This document shows positions 49,898-61,500 of a stretch of 64,000 nucleotides of DNA, piece by piece; the first letter of the stretch is position 1; each line of letters opens with the position of its first letter. Position numbers and translations under genes: made by a program. The DNA lies in assembly GCF_001039355.2 (NCBI RefSeq), contig NW_019774225.1:29619-93618 (forward strand), written 5' to 3'. Below the pieces are notes generated by a model. The model had not been told where the DNA came from and ran no database searches. It worked only from the letters and a program-made list of their open reading frames with translations. Source of the stretch: Lingula anatina (taxonomy: Eukaryota > Brachiopoda > Lingulata > Lingulida > Lingulidae).

Positions 49898-50736
49898 TTA
49901 TATGGCGATGAGATATCCAGAGAATGTGGACCAATAGTTCCACAAAGTTGGACTCGGCGCACCAGCGAGATGAACTTTTAGGTAAACTTCCTCCCCTTTA
50001 ACACAGTGAATGATAACCGAATTGGACCCGCTGTTATGATCGGTATGGCTGGTAGCAAGGAGAAGCATCAGAGCATTTCCTGGTTTCTTGCTGCTGACCA
50101 ACTTGACCTCTACTCTTCCCCCGTTGGATGACGTCAGAATGGTTGCCGTGAAAAAGTAAGTGCCGTTAACAGGACAAGTAAAGCGTCCAGTTGCTGGATC
50201 GTATGCATTTCCAGTGTTAAGGATAACGCCAGAAAACGCTAAATTGTCCTTTGCACTAACTGGAAGAGACTTGGTTAGTTGTGTCGAAAATGCAATGACC
50301 GGCACATCTGAAAAAAAGAAAAGAGCCAGTAGGCGTGTAAAAAGGGTCATCCAATGCTATAGTCATAAAACAGAACTGTTGACTGGCGATATAAGTTCCT
50401 TGTGTAATACGCAAAATACGTGCACATTTTGTTGCGTTTTAATCAAAATACAAATAAAATATTTATAAAGATATTTTATACATAAAGATCCCGACAAGCG
50501 TATCACCAATATACAAGAAAAAACCACAAACTCGATTTTCCGCTTGCGTTGCCTATTTGTCGGGTCTCAACCTCCAGTCCCTCAACCCAGAGGGCCAGGC
50601 TGGTATAGGAAGCTTCCAACGCCTTGACACGGTCCGTGATTTCGGTAAATGTAGGTGAGACATTTACATCGCACGTTACAAAGGCTAGCCACGCTACCTG
50701 TACCAGAATAAGTGCGGAGAACTTTAATGAAGTCAT
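49898..50736 (-). CDS. secreted C1q-domain-containing protein (copy A)
   Basis: Exon 1 (50736-50532) and exon 2 (50307-49898) join in phase 1 to 204 residues. The start at 50736 is chosen because it gives a signal peptide (MTSLKFSALILVQVAWLAF); an in-frame ATG at 50790 would put hydrophilic residues before it. A short heptad-like stretch (ITDRVKALEASYTSL) could trimerise the chains. The C1q domain fills residues ~70-204, with AFSGVILNTGNAYDPATGRF, CPVNGTYFF and the family ending YWSTFSGYLIA. There is no collagen region, so this is the globular-head type expanded in bivalves and other invertebrates as soluble lectin-like immune proteins. Function is inferred from family only. Confidence 0.92.
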
Positions 50737-50739
50737 ATT

Positions 50740-50875
50740 TGGATAAAGCACTGTATCAGGCCTACGTCTTAACCCTGCAATGGTTATCATCCGAATGAAC
50801 TCGGATCAGTGTAGCTATAGCTAGACGCTGGTGGACCACGGACTTTGCCTAGAAGTGGGCGGGGCTGGGTACAAG
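50740..50875 (-). promoter_or_regulatory. conserved promoter region of C1q copies A and B
   Basis: The sequence upstream of exon 1 is shared between the copies (here and at ~46942-47063). Read on the minus strand, both have a ccacttct...caaagtccg block, a cca(c/g)-rich block, then ctatagctac close to the likely start of transcription, then tgataaccattg. The stronger conservation here than further out suggests core promoter elements, though recent duplication alone could explain it. Confidence 0.5.
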
Positions 50876-50954
50876 GATAAGGGATTTCAGCAAAATTAAA
50901 TATGTAGGGCACAGTTAGGGATTGGGAATGTTTGGGTTTACCTATTTTCGTTCG

Positions 50955-50995
<41 letters not shown>

Positions 50996-51001
<6 letters not shown>

Positions 51002-51135
51002 AATTGTTAATCATTGACTGATAATAGTTTATATCACTAAGATATGTTGTCCTTATTCGCGTAGACAATATTATTATTATTATTATTATTATTAGCCCTC
51101 TCTACCCCCTCCCGACCCCGACCCCATCAAAACAA

Positions 51136-51206
<71 letters not shown>

Positions 51207-51270
51207 TACTATTTGTTTACTATTGTGTAAACTATTATCAGTCAATGATTTAAAACAATTGAAGGGAGTT
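50996..51270. mobile_element. palindromic element with microsatellite core
   Basis: The left arm (cccttcaattgttaatcatt, then gactgataatagttt) is inverted at the right end (aaactattatcagtcaatga, then caattgaaggg), ~35-40 bp each. Between the arms are (TTA)n at ~51069-51093 and a long (TA)n at ~51147-51200. A foldback or MITE-like element is likely. No coding potential. Confidence 0.6.
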
Positions 51271-53401
51271 ACTTACGCCAGCATTGTGCTACAAGTAAGC
51301 TACCTAACTATCTCTTGCGTACTTGATGACCTCTGGCCGTTATTGGCGCTAGCGGCATCTTGAAACCGCAGCATGCATTTTAATTCATTATTGATATATT
51401 TATTAAAATGTTCTGGCCATAAGGCAGAAATCGCAATCATTTGTATTCTAGGCTTCAAACGAAATATTATCCCTTTCCACTACAGCCTCTTCACTGTTTT
51501 AACATTGGAAGTCTAGATTTTAGTCTTTTACTCTACTGCATGGTTAATGCTTGGTCTACAGTAGTTAACATATTGAAATGGGCGAATGCCACCATGCACT
51601 GAGATTATAACTTATTGCTGTGGTTATCCCAGTTTGCTCTTAAGACGCACTACAAAGACTGACGGGAACAGGAAAGCATCAATTAGGCTATTGGTCGAAA
51701 TATATGAGTAACTTATATAGCCGAGTAAATATTTATATGTCTTTGCTAAGACTTACAATTTTATGCTAGTTTGGAGCACACCACAGGATGTAGGATGGAG
51801 GGGGGGGGGGATGTACCGGTACCTACGCACCGTATGTTTGGGACGTAAGTAAAAAGATATTTAAACAGAATTGAACAAACGCTGTTTTATTTCAAAACAT
51901 ATTAAAATCTTTATTTTTTAAAATAAATACGCATCTTGCAGAATATAAGAATAATTATATATTATATATTATATATCTTAAGCATACATCTTTGGTAAAT
52001 ATGCCGGTGTGACAGGCATGGTAGTCCGCTAAGCACCTTAATCTGTTTCCCATGACCGCGATATGTCCTGCTAATCCTAACCTGCACTAATCCAATGGGA
52101 CCAAGGAGTACTATTCTAAAGGCACCATTCCTGTCATACCGGCATATAAGATGTTCACAACTAACTACACTGTACATCGCCCGCGAGAGGTTGTCACAGT
52201 TATTTGATGCAGAAATTTTCTATGTGAAAGTTAATTTGAAAGTTGGAACATAAATTAATAGGCAGTCAGGTTGTGCAACCAAAGTTGGCCATTGTGCAGT
52301 CTGGCACCAAAGAGAAATGATTATAGTCACCGGTGTTAGTATATTTCTACTCCCCCCCCCCCCCCAGCAAGTTAAAAAGATCAACAATCACTTCACAGTG
52401 GTTGACCGAACTTCCCGAAATTTGGAGTTTAACCAAGGAACATGCAGATCCTTTCTTATTTAACACTTTCTTTGGTGCCAGTGTGAGTTACAGTTTTAGT
52501 AACTAAGTTCTGGGAATGTCCATGTACAGAGTTTCCACGTGTGCAATTTGTGCGTATTTTTTGGCACATAGGAAGGTTTTTTTTTAAATTCTAGCGTTAC
52601 ATTAGTCGTACTGGTGGTATCTTAGTATGGGGTATTACGGGTTTTTTTTTCCAATATTAATGTAGATGAACACATTCATAATTATTAAAATGCAAATATC
52701 TATTATCATAGTCAGTAGCTTCTGTCTGATACACATTAATGTAACCTTAATTGATAAGATGTCATCAATACACGTTTATATAGCTACCACGCTATCTCGT
52801 ACTGTATACAGATGATTAAGCACGTCAATGAGCTTTCAAATAAATTAATGTAAGGGGCAAGTAAGGCAGCATTTCGGTGATTTACTTTTACAGAAGCATT
52901 ATTCATAAAGTTTTCTATATCATTTTTACCTTTGTTAATACAAGACATAATATGGTTTTTTATAGCCTACATGCATATTTACAATAAAAAGATGATATTG
53001 CACTGTGATCAAATAAGTCTGCAGTATCGGTAAAAAACGAGGATATATAAGCCCGATTCCCCCTCTTTTCTGTGTCCAGTCACATCAGTTTAATGTCTAG
53101 AATTCCCATGTGAGGAAATGTTCTCTTTTTTTTTCTAAACCAAACCTGTGAAGGGAAGGTATCTTTCCATCTTCTTTGCGACTTTCAACTCTCTCCTCAG
53201 TATTACAACTGCCCTGACTGCCACAGTTAAGGGTACGGTTAACGTTCTAATTCGTGGTTAGTGAACTGTTGGGTACTAAGAAGCACGGCATACATATATA
53301 TGGCATGTTACAATGAGTGCATTATAGTAGATGTTCTTATGCAAAGACTTCGTTGATGAAATGCTTCATGAGCTATAATGAGCCCAGTTCGAATGCCAAG
53401 T
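51271..53401. other. intergenic DNA between the C1q pair and the polycystin gene
   Basis: No exon was recognised. G and C homopolymers lie at ~51799-51810 and ~52351-52365. Part of this is presumably the 3' UTR of the minus-strand polycystin gene; a TTTATT at ~51910 (AATAAA on minus) is one distant candidate end. Confidence 0.4.
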
Positions 53402-55560
53402 TCATGACTGTTTCAAAAGTGCCGCCAAATCCTGCCGGCCAATTTGTCCAAACACCTTCTGCAAGGTTGAAGCCTGGAATATATACGGAAATGAATAACG
53501 GTACATTTTGCATAAATATGATAATCTGTAATATCAAAAAACTCCGTGAAAACCGAATCACGTACAATATTCCCGTCAGTGAAACTACACGCTTTGCTCA
53601 TACCAAAAATTAGATCAACATTAAGTTCGTGTGCTTCTGGACTATGTTTCTTGCATGACAACGCCACAGGGATGCCACAAACACTATTGCGTTAAGACAT
53701 ATTACATTCTGTCAAGCAAAATAGCATTAACAACTAATGAATGATTTAAATATATTTTATTTATAAAATGGGACATTTTCTTTCCTTTTTTCCATGCTCC
53801 CGATATAGGCCTACTACATGTAGTAGGCTACTGTTCTTGTACATAATAGTCCTATCTCTGTTACAAAGAGAGTCGCATTGACGTTCCACGTAAACGGGTA
53901 ATTAATGAAAAAAAAAAGAAATAATAAAAGCAGCGTGATAAATATTAAGATTCTTCAGTACAAGGAATAATCGCACAGCCTTACCTTGTCAGCGGATATA
54001 GGCACAGACTGGGACCACTTCCGCAGTACTGCGCATGCGTTGGTGGTGTCATCGTCCGAATTATTGGTAAATATCTGAGGGGAGAGACCTATATGTTTGG
54101 CTAAAGATTCCCAGTCTTTTCCAAGCATGGGCGCCAATTTTACAAGAAGGCTGTCGTTTATTGGATCTGAAAAAGTAGGATTGAGGTACAAGTAAGTAGT
54201 TGGATGTATTCTATGTTACTTTTTAATGATGAAGTTATATTGTACTGTACACCGATTGTATTGAAACATGTTTTGTACAATTCTCTGTTCAGGAGCGGAT
54301 CCAGGATTATTTATCTTCTATTATTTATCACTCGGGGGGGGGGGGGGGGGGTTTGAATGACAGCACTCGGATGCGAAGCCGTTTGTCACCCCATGGTGAA
54401 GAGTTTTTGGTGTTTTGGAGGGCAAACAAACGGTGCCCTTTGGTACGGTTTTGAGCTTTAATTCAGTTAGTCAAAATTCTTATTTCAACAGGGCAATATT
54501 GCCATGATATTTTTTCAGAAATCGAAGGGGGGGGGGGGGGGGCAGGATCCCCTGGCACCCCCTCTAAATCCTCCTCTGCTGTTCACATACGCACTTTCGG
54601 ACCGGAGCCGCATTTTAGATTATTGCTCGGAGCAAATTATCTCTAGCAAATTATGCTTACCTCCATCATTTGGTGAGAGCCCCTTTCCCTTAAAGTAGAA
54701 AAATAATAAGTTCGTTTTTTTTAAACCAATATAAAATTTTTGTTATAATTCTAATGACACTGTGTACTTATACAATCATTATTTTTGAGCTACGTGTGTG
54801 TGTCACTTCTTAATACCATCCATGCACACTGAGAGAAAGGTATACTCTGTATAAATTCACTTACTTCTGTGTCATTTTTCACGCGTTGCACACGAAACCA
54901 GGCGTATTCACTGAAACAAAAAGCAAAAGATTTTCAACCTGCTTGTGCCTTACCTTAACGGGGAACCATATAATTTATTATGCCACGTCTTAACATCCGA
55001 AAATATCACCACGAAATACCGTATATCACATTAATCGTTTGGTTGCTATGATTTTCATAACACTAATTCACTTTAGATTATTATAGAGGGGGTATAAAGC
55101 CTGTGCACAATGCCGATGTTCAAAAGCTTGGCTTAGTACGCCAACATAAGTATTAACTACATGGAGTAACTTAAACAAAATAATATATGTAAGTACCGGG
55201 TAATTGACGTAACCCAAGCGCAATCTTACCCTACGTCTGGCAGGCGTAGCACGAAATTAAGCACTTTTCTCTCTTTGTTCACCCGGTACGCCATTCCCGA
55301 GTACTGCCAACCAAGACGGCCATATTTTGTGAAAACTTGAACCTCTTCTTCATCTGAAATACCGAATCGCCTTTATTATACAAATAGATTCGATACTTAA
55401 AAAGATACAGTTCTAAGTGTTTTGTAGGTCTACGTGGCAGAGGTTAGACAAATGGTCTACGGGTAAAATCACAAGCACAAAAATAAAAGTTAACATTAAT
55501 AAGTCTAACGGAATGAAGGAACAGCGCCAACAACAGCTTCTATCTTCTATCTTATCTTTA

Positions 55561-55591
<31 letters not shown>

Positions 55592-58500
55592 ATACCCTTA
55601 CCCTTAATGGCATCTGTGAATATCGGCAGCTGGATGTTGACCACCTTGAAGCCCTTACAACTGACGGAGAAATTGACCGTGTCACTTAGCATGCTGGTAT
55701 TAGCTTTCTGTCGGTCACTTAGGGGCAGAACCTATCGGAAAATTAAAAGAAATCTCGTGATGTAACGTCAAAATATACGAGATTACCCGTGAATGTACAT
55801 CTGGTGATTGCACTATATACATGCATTGTCAATGTCTGGGACTTATGGATTTAAGAGTTTTACATTTTCATGTAAAAAACGACAAGATTGATTTTGCAGA
55901 ATTTCTTTTGAATTATGAAATGCCCACAGGGTGTCATTTCCCGTAACATTCAGTTAGGATACCAGTGGCCAGTATGGTGTTTCACTGAACAACTTTGTTA
56001 GACGTTGATCAAAATATAGGAAACCTATATTAACCTTTAATATTTAAAAAGAATGTATGATTCTGAAAAATATTGCTTGTGCGAACATGCCCATGTCCGG
56101 CTAGTCAAATTTTGCCCATTAAAACAAATCTTAGTAATACGCTTGGTATGTACAATTCACTAATCACATAATACTTAGTGATCACAGAACTCGTACTGTT
56201 GTACATAAAATGAGACTCCTATACCTTGAAATGTCAAATCCAATATAAAATTAGCATGAGTCACAAGACAATAATTATCTAATCATATCTAAAAACTTAA
56301 AAACAGTACCTAGTGTTCTAATTGTACTAACTGCACCAAGCTCCTACACAGTAATCATTCCTTGGCGGAGGTAAATAGTCCAAGGTTGAACTCAATGTTT
56401 CGACCATTCACCTTTAGCGAATTTTGACCCCAAAAGGAAGTGAATGTTTTGTCTCATAAGGCATAATTAAGTGTAGGAGTCTGGTTTACTACTCAACAAG
56501 GCACATGGCCGGAACATCTATAATTACTACATTGTACTGAAACATCTACTTTGTAACTTCTAAGAACTAACAAACGTGTAATCATATGTTAAATAAAATA
56601 TAATACTAACTTTATATCAAATGGAATCAATTTACATGTGTAACACTCAAAACTGCATTAATAAATTGATACTGAGCACAGAAAAGTGGGGATTACGTGC
56701 ATGGTAATTCAACACTATTATTATTATTATTATTGTAAGCACTCTGTGTATAAGCGTAGGTAGAGTCTCGTCAACACCGCATATGCCAGTAAGAAAGCCA
56801 CACGTAACAAGAACAAATGCTATAGACAAGCACAAGCTAAACAAATATAGTAAATCCTAAAGCAGAACGTTCTACAATAACATCAATTGTATACGATTTT
56901 TTTAAAAGATGGACGTTATAGCTTTGCCAAGAAAAAAAAAGCGAGAGGATTCATTTGCAGCTAAAAACCAACTATGGTCATATTACCTGTATGGATACGT
57001 TTGCAGTCTCTAAAAATGTTTTTCTTTCAAATAATATGTACAGTCCCTTTTTATCACTGGGATAGGTTAGATGTTCAGAGAGAGGCACAGCCTAGTGAGA
57101 AGAAAGACATGGAAATCACAGAAAAACATAATTAAAATAAATAGGGCTTGATTTTAAGCATGCATTGATCGCACACAAAATTAAGTAATAACAATCATAT
57201 AAAACGTCTACAGTGATTAAATTTAACATAAAACATGCATTTCTGTAACTGCTTTCACCTTGGATTATATCTCAGTTTAAATCTGAACTAAATCATGCAT
57301 ATGCATGCGACATCATAAAAACAATAAGACAAACACATCTAACATGAATGTCAAATGACTGAAATTCAAATTATTTAAGCATCTGTTGCAATAATTACTT
57401 AAAATAAGCAGCAAATAACAAAATAGATAACGCAAATAACGAGTCTCCGCCTTTCGATGTACGTCGACACAAATCGCAACTGCAATCCAAACACTTATTA
57501 GGTTTTACATCCAAGTTTCACATATTCTTTTATTTATTATTTTTTAGTCCAAATTTAGCAAGTGGTAAGAATTTTCAATCATAACCTGGATCATGATCAG
57601 GGGCGGATCCGTGACTTTTTAAAGGGGGTCCAGTTTTTAGGAATAGCAGGCTTCAAATGCGAAGCCGACCCTTGACTCCCCTTCTCCCCTTTGCGTTGGT
57701 TTTGGGGCCCGCTCAAGGACTCCGAAAAAGTTTTGGTGTTTTGGAGGGCAAACGGTGCCATTTGGTACGGTTTAGAACTATGATTCAACCAGTCAAAATT
57801 CTAATTTCAAGAATCAGAAGGGGAGAGGGCCTCCCTGCCCCCCCCCCCCCTTAATCCGACGGCCCTTTCTCACTCCAGCTCAAAGGAACAAGCGTAATTG
57901 GTAAGTTGTTCTGAAATGATTTCATGATTTCATGAAAGTATTTCCATACCTGGAAAGGTAGGCCTGCTGCCTATGTACATGTACATTGTAACAAATCGTA
58001 TTTGTGAGGTGTGCTTTAAGCCACATCCTTTGGAAATACACTTCCCCTAGCTGTCTCTAATTACATATAACAAAAGTTGGACAACTCATACCTGAAGTGA
58101 CACATCGCTCGTCTCAGAAAACGTCTTCTGCTCAAATGTCATTATGAAGTCCTTTTCATCTGTTGGGGTAACAACTCCCCCTGCTGGTGAAATCTTAAAG
58201 CTTTGCCTGTCGTATAAATGTACCGCAGCAAAACGGTTAGGGATGCCATTAAAGACTCCATATATGCACTGGAACGGCTGGAGATAAAGAAAACCAAATT
58301 AAGGTATTTGGCGTCCATTTTTCAGAGTGTTCCCACAAAAAGACGTGGCTACACCGACAGCAACCTACTATTTTCTTGATCTTAAAGGGGTGTATTGACT
58401 AATATGCTTTTTTCTTAATACCTTCACCTGTGCATAATTAGAGAATAAATGAGATTGTTATAATATTAAGTTTCAAAATAGCCCTGTGAACATTGTGGTA

Positions 58501-61500
58501 AAAATCTAATATGGAACATCAATTGAAGTCAAAGTATCTTTGAAAGTAGAGTATTTGAACAAATAAATGAATAAATATATTTGGGATAATTCTTTTTACC
58601 TTGTCATCAATTTTGACTTTAGAAATCTTGTGCGGAGTCGTTTCCCAGAATTCCCCGGATTCGTCATAGGACGCTCGCAGTGACACACCGGAAGAAGTCA
58701 ACTTTGTTTTTCCTAATATCGGTATTCCGAGAAACAACTTCTCCTGGAACACAAAAAATCGGGTTACTTCATGGAGCCGTCTACTTATATTTAAAAAAAA
58801 GATATTATAAGGTCACCGGGATTAATCTAGACAGCTCAAACGGTTGCCTCGAATGACAGAATGTGCAGTATACAACAATAAACTTCATGTATTACCTCGT
58901 AGTCAAAATCCTCTGCTCTTTTTAAGGCGATCACCTGACCTATGACCCCTTTCACGTCACTACAGCCTGCTCTTCCAATGATAATGGCGGGGTCTTCTTC
59001 CTCTACCGTGACGTCATTTTCGTCAAATAATCCAGGTATTGCCTTAGCAAACGCTAGGAATTCGTTCTGTCTATTCCGCAAACTAAAAGAAAAATTAAGA
59101 TACATCTAAGCATAAAAAACTTTTTGCTACTGCACCTGTTTACACGATTTATTTTATACCATTTCAAGTGACAGTGTGCTTGCAACGCAAGTGTGAAGCA
59201 GAGATCAAATAGCCCATTTTTGTTACTATCTTTCGTGCAACAGATGCTATAAATATAAAAAAATCGGTTTACCCTTCCTGGGCTCCAACAAAACCCACTG
59301 ATACATGCATGTTGCATACACTGTACCTGATAAGTGTCCATGCTTCTGGACGGTTTCGGTATTTTGTTAGCGCCTCATATTTCTTCTCAACCCGAGTGAT
59401 CAGTTCGCCTTTTATTTGGTCACTTTGAACGCCCTCGACGCTGAGTCTTCGCAGCTCCCCCTGGATCATCTTCCGCATGTTGGTTTTAATGCCAGCAATC
59501 GTTTGTCTGGTCTGGGCTATGACGTTTTGTGCCTTGGCGAGCTGGTCGCGCAACTTCGTGTTTTCCCGCTTTCGGATTTCTATCTCGTTTCTTGTGTCTT
59601 GCAGTTCGGCTTCCAGCGTTTGGACGCAACAGTTGAAGCTCTTCTCCATCTACGAAGAAAAAAATTAACTCAATTAAAATAAAATAGCAAAATTAAAAAA
59701 CCGTCATATCATGCTATGAACTGAAGAAAAACAATTTTTGACAAATAGTTTGTATATATAATAACAAGCTTAAGGGAATGCTGTCATTTTTTTTTTTTTG
59801 AGGCATATTAAAGAAATAAAAGAAATAACATTGTTACCAGATAAGCCAGGTCCAAAGCGGCAGTGACCGACTTGTCGTATTTTCCTCGCTTTCCGTTGTT
59901 ACCGTGGTATTTTGCAACAAGGAATGATTTCCCAAGAGTGCTTTTGACGTCAACGGCTTTTTTATTTCCCGCTTTAACCGGTTTCTCAGGCTGTAATGAG
60001 TTCAAGGCACCAGAGTTTGTACCATCTTGCTGCACGGTGGCCTCTGGTGGGGCTTCTGATTTTGGAGCGTCATTCTGTTCATAGTCTGAGATAACAATAG
60101 CTGGGGGCGCTGGATGAACCTTGCTCTTAATGCTTAAGGTACCTAGGATATGGGTAATATGACATTGTATAAAAGTTAACATACGCCAGAACTGTCAAAG
60201 GATCAAGGAATGAGAAAATTATGTAATGCCTGTCTGATATAATACGTTCGATCGAGAGAGAGAGAGAGAGAAAGAGAAAGGCAGAAGAAGAACATAAACG
60301 GCAAACACTCAATGAAAAATCAATGTTTTTACTTTCAAAAGTGACGGCCTTTTTCTCTTGCTCCTCTTTCTTTCCAAACATGTCTCGCAGTTTCTCGTTG
60401 AGATGCTCGTTCAATTCCCTGTCAAACATGTCTGAATTGTCATCTTCTTTCGCCTCGGTGACAGTATCGTTGATGATTGATATGAACAAATTCAGTAAAA
60501 TGAAATTCATGCTCGACGTAAATGCCAAAAACACCAGCACAATGATGAAAGAATCGTCTTCCTTAACGTCATCGTACTTTACAAGTCCAATCATGACGCC
60601 GAATAAGTTATAGATAGCGTGCGGGACGTCCCTGAAAACCCACATGTAGTCCCCGCTCATAAAGTTCAGCGATACTGCAAAACTATATAAGAGGAGGATG
60701 AAGATGACCATATAGAGGAGGACGCGCGTAAAACTCTTGACCAGGGCATATTTCAGGACAGCTAGCTGTTCGACAAAGGCCATGGGCTTGAAAAGTTGCA
60801 TCAAGACAAGGAAAGTATCCGTTGCAATGCAGGCCGTATAAGCCTCGTCCCAGAAAGTGACGCGGTCAAATGGAACAAATTTTCCTAAAAAAAATAAAGA
60901 TGAAATTTACAAAATGTATAAATTTATCATTGTAATATTATATTTTAAACAGGCGATTCCTATTTAAGTAAAATGACACAAAAGTTGTCTAATTAAGCCA
61001 CAGTTGTTTTCCAGGTAATACATGGTATTATTAGCCAATTTTTCGAGTCCATAACATTTAAATATCCATTTGGCCAAAATATTAAATGTACATAATGTAC
61101 AACTGCTACAAAAACCGTACCTATATTATTTTTCACTTCCTCCACAACCTGAATCAATCGGAATGTCCGCAGTATAAAAAATGCCATGCTGGCGAACGCA
61201 AAAAGGCAGTCGAAAAATTCCAGCAAGAACCACATGTCTTTGAAACACTTTCCTTTCGTTTTCACCGCCCGTATCATGGCTGCAATGAAGAAATAGATGA
61301 CGAATATTGCCCATATCACTTGAATGACCAGCAAAATGAAATCAAAAGCCTCAACGTACGGATATGGTCTAAAACTGGTCTCCTTGTGTGTGAAGAATAT
61401 TCCCCCAGTGACGGGAAACTCGACTATCAACCGCACCATGGTGAACACATTAACAAACGCATTGTTGATGGTAAACTCCACGAAGACAGCACGCGTGTAT

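Noticed and set aside
53405-53567. Alternative last-exon frame ending FETVMNLAFELGSL
   Set aside because: The phase-0 reading after the splice site gives ASTLQKVFGQIGRQDLAALL, which completes the Death domain; the other frame does not.
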